Of a stretch of DNA of 64,000 nucleotides, positions 1 to 7,844 are shown piece after piece. The notes beneath the pieces were generated by a model. It was not told the DNA's origin, did no database searches, and saw only the letters and a program-made list of their open reading frames with translations. The stretch comes from an uncultured Psychroserpens sp. (GTDB lineage: Bacteria > Bacteroidota > Bacteroidia > Flavobacteriales > Flavobacteriaceae): positions 62,001-126,000 of the forward strand of contig CANLEE010000009.1 in the NCBI GenBank assembly GCA_947489585.1. Reading direction: 5' to 3'. Both the position numbers and the translations under genes were made by a program. How positions within the stretch are numbered: the stretch's first letter is position 1; every line of letters begins with the position of its first letter.

Positions 1-413
1 ATAATGATATCACATATGGTACAAATGCTCAGTCAACATTTGGCATGCCAGAAGATATCTCGAGCATGTGGGCAGGTGATGCTAACAATGATGGTATCGT
101 TCAGTATTCTGGTGGTATTCCTGATAACCCTAGCATATTATCTTTTGCATTAAATGATGCTGGAAACTTTTTGAATTTACCTACACATCCAGTTAATGAG
201 TATTCAAAGAACGATGTCAATATGAATGGAATTATTCAATATGCTGGAGGTGATTCAGAATTGCCATTCATATTACAAAATGTAATTGCTTATCCTGGAA
301 ATTTCTTAGGACTTAGTACTTGGCCAATTATGGAGCAATTACCAGAAAACTTTACAGGTGGTGGTGGACGCTATATGGAGCAAAGAAATGAATTTGAAAA
401 CTCTAAAAACTAA
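1..413 (+). CDS. C-terminal part of a secreted protein with dockerin-like Ca-binding repeats (5' truncated)
   Basis: The reading frame is already open at the left edge (codons from base 3) and stops at 411-413, so only about the last 136 residues are visible. The first in-frame ATG, at 45, is internal. Two similar ~50-residue units are seen, each built on an Asp/Asn-rich loop (GDANNDGIVQYSGG and NDVNMNGIIQYAGG) followed by a NFLxL motif. These loops resemble calcium-binding dockerin/EF-hand loops. The tail after the repeats is Gly-rich and lacks a T9SS sorting domain. The next gene looks like a secreted partner. The function of the full protein is unknown. Confidence 0.7.
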   Translation, partial: NDITYGTNAQSTFGMPEDISSMWAGDANNDGIVQYSGGIPDNPSILSFALNDAGNFLNLPTHPVNEYSKNDVNMNGIIQYAGGDSELPFILQNVIAYPGNFLGLSTWPIMEQLPENFTGGGGRYMEQRNEFENSKN

Positions 414-496
414 ACCCGATGATGCCAAAAACAATATATATTCAACAAAAAACAAAAATAATATTTAGTACGATTAACCCTTTTAATTTGATTAAT

Positions 497-1333
497 ATGA
501 AAAATTTCACCCCTTTAAAAATGATGGTCATTTTTATGATGTGCTTGTTATCTTATGGTACTAATGCACAGAATTATGATTTCACTTTAGTGCAGAATAG
601 TAGTTATAATTTTACTGTAGCAGCTGTATCTAAATTTGATTCAGGAAGCTTTCAGCCTATAACACAGTCTTATGGTTTTGTATTGGTAGTTCCTGATGGC
701 GTTACCATAACTTTGGATGAAGTGCTTCCTTCTGGAACTAGTGAAACCGTAACAGCAATTCAAGGAACTAATGTAGCAGCTTTAGACTCAAATATGTCTG
801 ATAAGGATTTGTTTTTGATAACTACAGATACTTCTGGAGCTACATTTAATGCGCATTCGGATGCTGCTACCATTCCTTTAGTTACATTAGCAGTTAATGG
901 TAACCCAACTTCAGGAGAGATTAGATTATTGGCAAACGACTCCGACTTGGCAAGTCATCCAGCAATTAATGGATCTCTAGACGCATTTATACAAGTAGAT
1001 ATTACTGATGATAGTGCTGTAAATTTTAGTAATGAATTTAATGTACTTAGTGGTGCAGAGGCTTATAGTTTTGATACCCTTTCAGTAGAAACAGAAACTG
1101 AGATTTCAGATGTTATAATATATCCAAATCCTGCACAAACTGAAATAAACATTTCAGCATCAAATATAGTTATTGACCAAGTTGAGGTTTTCAATGTAGC
1201 TGGAAAGCGTGTGATGCTAGTTAAAAACCAATTGCAAAAAATAGATATTAGCCAATTACAATCTGCTTTATATTTTGTGAAGCTACGTAGTATCACTGGA
1301 ACTAGTAATACAATCAAACTTGTAAAAGAATAA
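497..1333 (+). CDS. T9SS-secreted protein, possibly cohesin-like
   Basis: The frame is open from 419, but the ATG at 497 gives a proper signal peptide (MKNFTPLKMMVIFMMCLLSY...NAQ), so I place the start there. The mature part is about 170 residues of beta-rich, Cys-free sequence with the general look of a cohesin-type domain. It is followed by a clear T9SS type A sorting domain in the last ~75 residues (IIYPNPAQTEI ... VEVFNVAGKRV ... LYFVKL). The protein should be exported by Sec and then carried to the cell surface by T9SS. The upstream gene carries dockerin-like loops, so the two may bind each other, but this is inference from fold appearance only. Confidence 0.75.
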   Translation: MKNFTPLKMMVIFMMCLLSYGTNAQNYDFTLVQNSSYNFTVAAVSKFDSGSFQPITQSYGFVLVVPDGVTITLDEVLPSGTSETVTAIQGTNVAALDSNMSDKDLFLITTDTSGATFNAHSDAATIPLVTLAVNGNPTSGEIRLLANDSDLASHPAINGSLDAFIQVDITDDSAVNFSNEFNVLSGAEAYSFDTLSVETETEISDVIIYPNPAQTEINISASNIVIDQVEVFNVAGKRVMLVKNQLQKIDISQLQSALYFVKLRSITGTSNTIKLVKE

Positions 1334-1348
1334 TAAGAATTAATAAAC

Positions 1349-1410
1349 GGGCAAAAATTAAAATTGCTATGAGAAAGAATCTTTTAAATCCCCCAATTTG
1401 TGCCCTTTTT
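1349..1410 (+). terminator. GGGC...GCCC hairpin with T-tract, spanning the first small ORF's start
   Basis: GGGCAAAAATT (1349-) pairs with AATTTGTGCCC ending at 1405, and TTTTT follows at 1406-1410. It lies just after the T9SS gene and could terminate it. The start codon of the small ORF at 1369 lies in the loop, so the same fold could also hide or expose that start. Confidence 0.5.
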
Positions 1411-1440
1411 ATTTTAATTGGATTAATTATTAATAGCTGA
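1369..1440 (+). CDS. Tiny hydrophobic peptide ORF 1 (23 aa)
   Basis: ATG at 1369, TGA at 1438-1440. The peptide has a basic N-terminus (MRKN) followed by one strongly hydrophobic stretch ending LIGLIINS. It is the first of three such ORFs in this gap, each ending in TGA and followed by hairpins. The C-terminus resembles that of ORF 3 (LIGIYMSNS). It could be a leader peptide, a type I toxin-like peptide or chance coding in AT-rich DNA. No database support can be given here. Confidence 0.35.
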   Translation: MRKNLLNPPICALFILIGLIINS

Positions 1441-1442
1441 AA

Positions 1443-1487
1443 AAGCAACTATTTTGAATTAAAGGGGCAAATAGGCAATAGTTGCTT
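1443..1487 (+). repeat. Inverted repeat AAGCAACTATT / AATAGTTGCTT
   Basis: Perfect 11-bp arms at 1443-1453 and 1477-1487 with a 23-base loop, starting three bases after the stop of the first tiny ORF. Not followed by a T-tract, so it is more likely an RNA structural element or a site than a terminator. Confidence 0.6.
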
Positions 1488-1495
1488 AGTAAGTG

Positions 1496-1524
1496 CCTCC
1501 TTATGTAAAAGTAGGGAGGTTTTT
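1496..1524 (+). terminator. CCTCC/GGAGG hairpin plus T-tract
   Basis: CCTCC at 1496-1500 pairs with GGAGG at 1515-1519 around an AT-rich loop, and TTTTT follows. It ends the first small-ORF module and sits just before the second ORF. Confidence 0.55.
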
Positions 1525-1535
1525 AATCCAAATTT

Positions 1536-1604
1536 ATGAGTATTAAACAATTTAAGCTTTCATTAATAATACTTTTAATAGTAAACTCAACATATATATT
1601 TTGA
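1536..1604 (+). CDS. Tiny hydrophobic peptide ORF 2 (22 aa)
   Basis: ATG at 1536, TGA at 1602-1604. Two lysines near the N-terminus are followed by a run of Leu/Ile/Val and an NS pair, so it has the layout of a single membrane segment or a bare signal peptide. It is the second of three similar modules (ORF, TGA, hairpin with T-rich tail) in 600 bases. Translation is unproven. Confidence 0.3.
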   Translation: MSIKQFKLSLIILLIVNSTYIF

Positions 1605-1663
1605 GCGAAATATAAATTAAAGTAGTCTTAGCAGGATCTCTTGTTTTGAGGCAAAGAGGTCTA

Positions 1664-1700
1664 AGAACCCATAGTTTTATAAAACTGTGGGTTCTATTTA
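1664..1700 (+). terminator. Strong hairpin (AGAACCCA...TGGGTTCT)
   Basis: AGAACCCA (1664-1671) pairs with TGGGTTCT (1688-1695), extended by AGTTTT/AAAACT to a near-perfect stem, followed by a short T-rich stretch. It closes the second small-ORF module. Confidence 0.65.
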
Positions 1701-1746
1701 TATCAAATTAAACAAAAGGTATCAAACTTAAATCTGAATTTAAAAA

Positions 1747-1842
1747 ATGAAAAAAAGAACAATAGTGCATTATAAAATAGAAATATTCTTAATCATCTTT
1801 TATACTTTTATTTTGATAGGCATATACATGTCTAATTCGTGA
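1747..1842 (+). CDS. Tiny hydrophobic peptide ORF 3 (31 aa)
   Basis: ATG at 1747, TGA at 1840-1842. The N-terminus is basic (MKKR), followed by one membrane-spanning stretch and a C-terminus LIGIYMSNS that matches ORF 1 (LIGLIINS). The repeated order of basic start, single hydrophobic helix, TGA and then a terminator hairpin is what makes these three ORFs worth listing. Size and composition fit small type I toxin-like peptides or regulatory leader peptides. Function is unknown. Confidence 0.4.
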   Translation: MKKRTIVHYKIEIFLIIFYTFILIGIYMSNS

Positions 1843-1899
1843 AATTTCCAATTTGGTTAGTTAAAAATCTTATGTATTACAAAAAAGATTTTTAAGCAC

Positions 1900-1939
1900 A
1901 GAGCTCATAACACGGAAAGGTTATGGGCTCTATTTTTTT
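1900..1939 (+). terminator. Rho-independent terminator (AGAGCTCATAAC...GTTATGGGCTCT)
   Basis: A 12-bp imperfect stem, 1900-1911 with 1920-1931, and an 8-nt loop, followed by an A and then a run of seven T (1933-1939). It is the clearest terminator of the group and ends the third small-ORF module. Confidence 0.75.
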
Positions 1940-2129
1940 AGTAAGATTAAATTTAGTAACATGGAAAATGCTTGTGTTTCAGTTTTTAGAAGATATTGTT
2001 GACTTGATATAATACCAAGCCAACTATATTATTATCAAGGATTTGCGTATATTATTTTTTGTTATAATTTTCTTACCTTTAATAAGAATAATCATTAATA
2101 CACCTAATTTTGATTAACTTCTAATAGTA

Positions 2130-3629
2130 ATGGGAAAATTTATTTTTACTTTTTGTTGTATCATTTTTGGATGCGTTAATTATGTTAAAGCTCAGACAGT
2201 TATTGATCCGTTATGGGGAAAGTTTGAAAGTAGTTCTGTTGGTGGTATTGCTGAAGGTTGGGGAGTAGATGTTGATGCTGAAGGGAATGTGTATTGGCCC
2301 ATTAACGTAAATACAAATAATCAAGGTCTTGATATCTTGTGTTATAAATTTAATGATTTAGGTGATTCGCTTTGGGCAAATCCAGCATTTTTTGGAGGTC
2401 AAAGTACCCAACAGGCTTATGTGTGCAATGCCAAAAGCGATTTTGTTTACATTGGCGGGCGATTTTGTGCTGTGCATGGCTTTGACTGTGACATGCAATT
2501 GTTAAAACTTGATAAGTCTGATGGTACCATTCTTTGGGATGTTGAATACGATTTTGGTAATAATGGTTATGATGAAATTGATGGTCTCGAAATTGTAGAT
2601 AACGCCATTTATCTTGGTGGATGGGGACAGGCATTAGAACCGGGACCCTATAGAAATGATATTGGTTTATTAAAAGTCAACATTGACGATGGTACTGAAA
2701 TCTGGAGAAACCATCATGGAGATTTAGACTTGGGCGAACACTTAGATGGTCATTTTGTAGTCGATGAAAATTACATTTATGGTTGTGGTCTTTGGAATGG
2801 CGATAATGGTTCTAATTTATATAACGGCTACGCCTTTTTAGGGAAGTTTTCTAAAACTGATGGTAGCCTTGTTGATTCTGTTCTATTTGGAAATCAATCC
2901 AACGCTTTACTCGATATTGAAAATGCTTTAGGTATGGCTACCGATGGTGTTCATCTATACATGACAGGCTATACGACTTTACCTGGAGCAAATAATTGGC
3001 AGATTTTCATTGCCAAATACGATAAAGATCTCAACGAAATTTGGTATGAAAACTGGGGCGAAAGTGGTAGTGAAACAGCAAGAGGTATTACCGTTAAAGA
3101 TGGAATTGTATACGTGGCTGGTTTATCTCAATCTCCAGAAATAGCATCACAAGGTCAAGCTGATGCGGTCTTGGTAGAATACGATACTGATGGTAATTTT
3201 CTAAGATATAGAGTTTGGGGTGACACTCGCGATAATACGTTTAGAGATATCGTAGTTCAGGGTGAAAATATCTATTTATCTGGATCTTCGGGAGAAAATT
3301 TACTCACTTTTGGAGGCTCAAGCGAAGAGGCATTTTTAATTAAAACAGTAATTGCGGCTAACTTAGGACTTGATGATAATCTAGAACTCAACCCAATAGA
3401 TGTCTTTCCTAATCCCGTTTTAGAAACAATAACGGTACGTATCGATACAAACTTGCAAGGGCCTTTTACAATCGAAGTCTCAAGTGTGACAGGCGCAACT
3501 GTATTTACAGATGTTATAGCTACCCATCAAAAAACACTAAGCTTCAATAATATCGCTTCTGGGCTGTATTTGTATACCATTCGAGACGCGTCTGGTAATC
3601 CCTATATCGGGAAAATGGTGATTAAATAA
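2130..3629 (+). CDS. T9SS-secreted beta-propeller-like protein
   Basis: 499 residues. A signal peptide (MGKFIFTFCCIIFGCVNYVKAQ) is followed by ~390 residues of repeated ~55-residue units with motifs such as GNVYW, DYIYGCG, GVHLYMTGYT and DGIVYVAGLS. This is the pattern of SBBP/delta-60 type beta-propeller repeats. The last ~80 residues are a T9SS type A sorting domain (DVFPNPVLETI ... SGLYLYTI ... GKMVIK). The protein is therefore expected on the outer surface or in the medium. The start is fixed by the signal peptide. The ligand or role cannot be told from sequence. The gene ends only 27 bases before a repeated leader element. Confidence 0.85.
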   Translation: MGKFIFTFCCIIFGCVNYVKAQTVIDPLWGKFESSSVGGIAEGWGVDVDAEGNVYWPINVNTNNQGLDILCYKFNDLGDSLWANPAFFGGQSTQQAYVCNAKSDFVYIGGRFCAVHGFDCDMQLLKLDKSDGTILWDVEYDFGNNGYDEIDGLEIVDNAIYLGGWGQALEPGPYRNDIGLLKVNIDDGTEIWRNHHGDLDLGEHLDGHFVVDENYIYGCGLWNGDNGSNLYNGYAFLGKFSKTDGSLVDSVLFGNQSNALLDIENALGMATDGVHLYMTGYTTLPGANNWQIFIAKYDKDLNEIWYENWGESGSETARGITVKDGIVYVAGLSQSPEIASQGQADAVLVEYDTDGNFLRYRVWGDTRDNTFRDIVVQGENIYLSGSSGENLLTFGGSSEEAFLIKTVIAANLGLDDNLELNPIDVFPNPVLETITVRIDTNLQGPFTIEVSSVTGATVFTDVIATHQKTLSFNNIASGLYLYTIRDASGNPYIGKMVIK

Positions 3630-3656
3630 AACAGTACAACTAAACTTTTTGTCTTC

Positions 3657-3795
3657 AAAATATACGTAGAAGTACGTATATATACGTGTATGGATATGTG
3701 TAACTTTAAAGCTGTTATAGAAGGGTAGAAAAGTATCCTATATAGATACAGGAATGGGATAGGAGAATATTTAGTTTTTATATAACGAGTTAGCA
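3657..3795 (+). repeat. Integron-like leader element, copy 1
   Basis: Starts with AAAATATACGTAGAAGTACGTATATA, an inverted repeat (TATACGTA/TACGTATA around GAAG). It includes a TATCC...GGGATA dyad and ends in ATAACGAGTTAGC. The same element occurs at 18270-18406 and, with a different end, at 31882-32002. The last bases (GTTAGCA, 3789-3795) match the integron core-site pattern GTTRRRY, and the FRG-domain gene follows at once. Confidence 0.75.
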
Positions 3796-3824
3796 TTAAT
3801 TATGAAACACTAAAAACTAAACTG

Positions 3825-4721
3825 ATGAAAAGTGAAATCATAGAAAATTGGACTGATCTTGTTGAACTTGAACAAAAATTAAGTTGTTCTGGTCTTGAAT
3901 GGGTTTTTAGAGGGCAATCTTCAACAAAACTTCCTTTAAGAACAACATTAGAAAGAGCTCTAGATGATTTTAATGTGGATAATAATCATCGAACTAGAAT
4001 AGAACAAAGAATTTTCAATGATTTCAAAAGAACTTTTCATTTACATTCCAATAAATACAATTTAGATTTTAATGATAGTTTAAGTTGGCTTGCCGTTATG
4101 CGGCATTATGGAACACCAAATAGGCTATTAGATTTTACCTACTCACTTTTTGTTGCCTCTTTTTTTGCTTTAGAATTTTCAACAGAGAATTCTTTAGTTT
4201 GGGCAGTAAATAAAAGTTGGTTAGCAGACAACACTTTAAATACATTATTATCAAAGCAATCAAAATTTGATGAAAGTGAAAAATTACCAACCCTAAAACT
4301 TTCGGATAAGAATTATAAAGAAAGTTGGTGGAAAAGAGAAGGTTGGGTTTTTGATGAATTATTTTTTAAAAACGATGATAATATAAATATTGTTGCACCT
4401 GTAAACCCATTGTTTACAAATGACCGTTTACTAGTCCAGCAAGCATTATTCTTGTGTTCAAGTGATATTGACAAAACTTTTCAAGAATCTCTATTTGAAC
4501 TAGAAAACAGTGATAAAAATATTGTAAAAATTGAAATAAATAAATCAGCCAAAGATGATATTCTATTAAGAATGAATAGAGCTGGAACAAATAGAGCAAC
4601 ACTTTTTCCTGGTTTGGAAGGTTATGCATCTTCACTTCGGACTAAAATTTTACAATTTAAAACTATTGAAGAATTACAGGATTCCGGAGGGAGGCCTGAA
4701 AAACCAGAAAATGGAGTTTAA
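3825..4721 (+). CDS. FRG domain-containing protein (cassette gene)
   Basis: 298 residues with the FRG-domain signatures: WVFRGQSS near residue 30, and MRHYGTPNRLLDFT followed by VASFFALEF near residues 90-120. FRG proteins are widespread, poorly characterised bacterial proteins often found in mobile or defence settings. No signal peptide, so cytoplasmic. The gene lies between a core-like GTTAGCATTA (3789-3798) and its near-complement TAATGCCAAA (4731-4740), and is preceded by the repeated leader element, as expected for an integron-type gene cassette. Start at 3825 is the first ATG in frame. Confidence 0.8.
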   Translation: MKSEIIENWTDLVELEQKLSCSGLEWVFRGQSSTKLPLRTTLERALDDFNVDNNHRTRIEQRIFNDFKRTFHLHSNKYNLDFNDSLSWLAVMRHYGTPNRLLDFTYSLFVASFFALEFSTENSLVWAVNKSWLADNTLNTLLSKQSKFDESEKLPTLKLSDKNYKESWWKREGWVFDELFFKNDDNINIVAPVNPLFTNDRLLVQQALFLCSSDIDKTFQESLFELENSDKNIVKIEINKSAKDDILLRMNRAGTNRATLFPGLEGYASSLRTKILQFKTIEELQDSGGRPEKPENGV

Positions 4722-4730
4722 AATAATAAC

Positions 4731-4762
4731 TAATGCCAAAACGTGTATAATTAATTACTTGC
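4731..4762 (+). other. Half attC-like site ending the FRG cassette
   Basis: TAATGCCAAA (4731-4740) complements the cassette's 5' core GTTAGCATTA in 9 of 10 positions. It is followed by ACGTGTATAATTAATTA, the same left half found at 20339, 21919 and 32010. The right half (ATACACGAAC...GTT) is missing. The stop codon of the convergent response-regulator gene begins five bases later. Confidence 0.6.
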
Positions 4763-4766
4763 TAAA

Positions 4767-5465
4767 TCACCCAAGCAAGGCTTTGATAGAAGGTCTATAC
4801 GACTTTGAAGAGAATAAGCTTTTATTGTTAGACATTAAGAAGAGGTAGTCTCCGCTTTTTACGTGTTTCATTTTCTTTATTTGATGTTTATTGATTATAA
4901 ATGACCTATGTATTTTAACAAAGTTGTGATTCAATTTGTTAAGAATATTGGTCATAGAAATTCTCATTTTATATTTACAGTCTTCCAATATAATATTGAC
5001 ATAATTATTTTCAGCTTCTATATAGATGATGTCTTTTGTTAAAACGCGAAAAATGTCATTCTTCTCTTTAATTACAATTATAGGCTCTTCATGAAGTGGT
5101 GACAAATAACGATTTACTCTTTCCATGAGTTTAGCAAATCGTCCGTCATTAAATGGTTTTAATAAATAATCGATAGCCTCATTTTCAAAAGCTTTTATGG
5201 CGTAATCATCAAACGCAGTAACAAAAACCAACAGTTTATAATCATTTTTGCTCAGCTCTTGCAACACTTCAAAACCATTTAAAAGTGGCATTTTAATATC
5301 TAAAAAAATAACATCAGGTTTGTAAAGTCTAATTGCATTTAATGTTTCAACACCATTTGATGTCTCTTTAACAATTTTAAAATTTCTGTAATCTTTTAAC
5401 AGATTGGAAATTCTATCTCTTGTTAAACTTTCATCATCAGCTACTATTATTTTATATGCTGTCAT
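4767..5465 (-). CDS. LytTR-family response regulator
   Basis: 232 residues. N-terminal receiver domain with the acidic pocket (ADDE) and phospho-acceptor Asp56 in the FLDIKMP motif, conserved Thr/Lys positions (FVTAFDDYAIKAFE, LLKPF), then a C-terminal LytTR DNA-binding domain (NYVNIILED, FVKIHRSFIIN). It is the partner of the histidine kinase immediately upstream (7 bases apart, same strand). The target genes cannot be read from the sequence. It runs into the remains of the FRG cassette. Confidence 0.93.
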   Translation of the reverse strand: MTAYKIIVADDESLTRDRISNLLKDYRNFKIVKETSNGVETLNAIRLYKPDVIFLDIKMPLLNGFEVLQELSKNDYKLLVFVTAFDDYAIKAFENEAIDYLLKPFNDGRFAKLMERVNRYLSPLHEEPIIVIKEKNDIFRVLTKDIIYIEAENNYVNIILEDCKYKMRISMTNILNKLNHNFVKIHRSFIINKHQIKKMKHVKSGDYLFLMSNNKSLFSSKSYRPSIKALLG

Positions 5466-5472
5466 TCACATG

Positions 5473-6591
5473 CTATTTAGGTAATCTGATTTCTGTTTTA
5501 GCGCCTTTTTTACGATTGGTCATATTAAATTCAAAATCTTCTTTATAAAAATAAGTGAGTCTGTGTTTTAGATTTATTAGCCCAGTAGCATCGGGTTTGT
5601 TTTCAAAGCCTTCCATAAACCCAGGGCCATTATCGGTTACTATTATAACAATCTCGTTCTTTTCCTCAACGATCTCAATCTTTATTTTTATGGATTCACC
5701 ACTAGTTTCAAAACCATGCTTTATTGAGTTTTCAACTATAGGCTGAAGAAGTAATGCTGGTATTTTTTCTGATTCAAGATGTTTTGAAATGAGTAATGAG
5801 TAGTCGACTTGATCTTTAAAACGTAGTTTCTGAAAACTTAAATATTTTTTAATGATTTCTATTTCCTCGTTTAAACTAATTAAATCATTATTTAATTGAT
5901 TTATGGAAAACCTTAAAATATCACTTAGATTCGCTATGGCCTCATCTGCCACGTTTACATTTATATGCATCAGATTAGAAATAGTTTGCATACTATTAAA
6001 TAGAAAATGAGGCTGTAATTGATGCTTTAAATTCCTGATTCGTGACTGTGCTAAATTTTTTTCTAAATCGGCCTTCTGTTTTGAAGACACTATATTTTTT
6101 ATATAAAGAATATACCCTAATAATAGTCCTGTTATAATGCCATATTTCAATAAAGCTTCTAAACTATACAAGTATAAAAAATCCATAATATAATTAGGGT
6201 ACGGTATGTTTTTCGTCCAAAGTGATAAGTTATTCTGAACAAAAAAATCAAAAGATAAAAATAAGAGCGCTTGTGTAGGTGCTATTATGGATGCGAATAT
6301 AAAATGCTTTAATACGATGGTATACCATTTGTGGTTTTTGCTTAAAACTTTAATGGAGAAATAGAAAAGGAGCGGAGTAATTAATATCCATATTATAAAT
6401 GAGTTATAATTAAACAAAAAAATATGTGTCCAAGGTATTTTATTATCATGTACTAAATTGAAAAGCCCATCACTAAAGGTGTTTATCAATGCCCAAAGAC
6501 TTCCAATAACAAAAACAGATATCATAAATGATTTCCAGTTTACGTAATCAATTATATTGTTTTCAGCGTTTTTATTCAATTTTCTAAGCAT
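5473..6591 (-). CDS. LytS-type sensor histidine kinase
   Basis: 372 residues. Four hydrophobic membrane segments in the first ~150 residues, then a His_kinase domain with the conserved QLQPHFLFN motif (His phospho-acceptor, around residue 195) and a C-terminal ATPase region with LLQPIVENSIKHG (N box) and TDNGPGF (G box). It forms a two-component pair with the LytTR regulator downstream. No separate sensor domain outside the membrane is visible, so the signal is probably sensed in or near the membrane. Confidence 0.93.
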   Translation of the reverse strand: MLRKLNKNAENNIIDYVNWKSFMISVFVIGSLWALINTFSDGLFNLVHDNKIPWTHIFLFNYNSFIIWILITPLLFYFSIKVLSKNHKWYTIVLKHFIFASIIAPTQALLFLSFDFFVQNNLSLWTKNIPYPNYIMDFLYLYSLEALLKYGIITGLLLGYILYIKNIVSSKQKADLEKNLAQSRIRNLKHQLQPHFLFNSMQTISNLMHINVNVADEAIANLSDILRFSINQLNNDLISLNEEIEIIKKYLSFQKLRFKDQVDYSLLISKHLESEKIPALLLQPIVENSIKHGFETSGESIKIKIEIVEEKNEIVIIVTDNGPGFMEGFENKPDATGLINLKHRLTYFYKEDFEFNMTNRKKGAKTEIRLPK

Positions 6592-6752
6592 TTGGTATTA
6601 ATCAATATGAAAAATGAAGTTGAAAAATGGTATGTATTATAAAGCAAATTAATGAAATCTAAGCGATAGTATTAGAATGCTCAAAAAGATTTAATAGGAT
6701 CTTGTCCAATTAAAGCCGTAGTGTTATATCTTCCTTTAGTATTTGCGCCGTT

Positions 6753-7313
6753 TTAATGATTGATTTTAGCATATGTTCTTTCATGTGTTAACGCCCAGGT
6801 TTTTCCATAATCGGTAGATAAATACGATGAGAATTCGAAAGCATTTGAACCTTTTAATGATAAAATATATTTTGATTGTAGCCTTTTGACGTTTTCATTC
6901 CTATACCAAATAGTTGTCATCACGTTGTTAATGATCGAACCGTTTTGGATAGAAAATCCACTATGCTCCGAATCTAGCGTTACCATTTGGACATTTAGCG
7001 AATCCATTCCTGTAATTGTTACCTCACGAGCGTATTGTTTTCCTTTGTAGACTCCTCGATAAGATTCTTTAATACTACAACCTTCAATAGCGTTAGATAT
7101 GATTGAGACACCTTTGTTGTTTTCGTAAACATTTGGAGATATTCTGTCTTTAGTAATTACATTCCAATGACCAATAACCTTGTCTAAAAATTTATAGGAA
7201 TTGTTTGAGCAGGTAAAACTAGTGTCTTGCGAATTTGTCTTAATTGAAATCAGCAAAAAAAGACTCAAAACAATACGTGTACTCCTTCTCATTTTTATTG
7301 AATTTACCATCAT
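6753..7313 (-). CDS. Secreted DUF1579-like protein
   Basis: 186 residues; a better start may be the Met at 7292 (MRRSTRIVLSLFLLISI...NSQ), which gives a cleaner signal peptide. The body resembles the DUF1579-like lipocalin-type family: GHWNV near the start, many alternating strands, and a closing STDYGKTWALTHERTY. The gene at 9319 has a similar ending (STDSGKSWTVTTRLSGKR). Role unknown; probably periplasmic. It follows the ankyrin gene on the same strand with a 30-base gap, so the two may be co-transcribed. Confidence 0.7.
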   Translation of the reverse strand: MMVNSIKMRRSTRIVLSLFLLISIKTNSQDTSFTCSNNSYKFLDKVIGHWNVITKDRISPNVYENNKGVSIISNAIEGCSIKESYRGVYKGKQYAREVTITGMDSLNVQMVTLDSEHSGFSIQNGSIINNVMTTIWYRNENVKRLQSKYILSLKGSNAFEFSSYLSTDYGKTWALTHERTYAKINH

Positions 7314-7343
7314 AATTTCGCTTGTGTTTAAATATTTATGGAA

Positions 7344-7844
7344 CTACCATTCAAAGATGTCATCAAAAATATCTTTCTCCAAACCTTGTTTCTTAAGCCA
7401 GTTCACAAAACTTGTATGCTTTCCTACTTTTGCGTGGTGTAAAAGAGTATATCCATGTGGACCATATGAATTAAGTAAATTAGGATATTTTATTAATAAC
7501 GCTTTTACAAAATCTGTGAAGCCAAGAAATGTTAGATTGAAAATATCAAGTCGAGCGCCATGTAAAACAAGTAAATCTGCAATATCTTTTCGACCCATAT
7601 GAGATGCGCCACCTAGTGCAGTTTCGAAATCTCCTTTTGCCATTTGACTAGTACAATTTAGAATTAGGGGTTTGGCTTCTATAATTTTTTTTGTGTTCTC
7701 TAAACTACTATGAGCAGCTCCTACAAACTCATCAATCTCTTCAGCCTTAAATAAAGAGGATGTAGTTTCACTTTTGAAACTTGGTAACATAAGTAAAGAT
7801 CCAGTAACAAGGGCACTATTCAAGATGAAATTTTTGCGATTCAT
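7344..7844 (-). CDS. Exported ankyrin-repeat protein
   Basis: 166 residues. The N-terminus (MNRKNFILNSALVTGSLLML) looks like a Tat-type or Sec export signal with an RK pair. Ankyrin-type repeats follow: ETALGGASHMGRKDIADLLVLHGARLDIF, and a last one around GPHGYTLLHHAKVGKHTSFVNWL. Ankyrin repeats bind proteins; the partner is unknown. It lies upstream of the DUF1579-like gene on the same strand. Confidence 0.8.
   Translation of the reverse strand: MNRKNFILNSALVTGSLLMLPSFKSETTSSLFKAEEIDEFVGAAHSSLENTKKIIEAKPLILNCTSQMAKGDFETALGGASHMGRKDIADLLVLHGARLDIFNLTFLGFTDFVKALLIKYPNLLNSYGPHGYTLLHHAKVGKHTSFVNWLKKQGLEKDIFDDIFEW

Noticed and set aside
1349..1939. CRISPR-like array of hairpins
   Set aside because: The hairpins differ in sequence and spacing; there is no repeated direct repeat and no cas gene in the window.
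3657..3795. Insertion-sequence or MITE end
   Set aside because: No transposase in the window, no matching terminal repeat at the other side and no target-site duplication; all three copies instead lead into cassette-like genes.
4624..4848. Separate small + strand gene after the FRG gene
   Set aside because: It overlaps the FRG gene and the end of the response-regulator gene in other frames and runs through the half attC-like site; no coding character.
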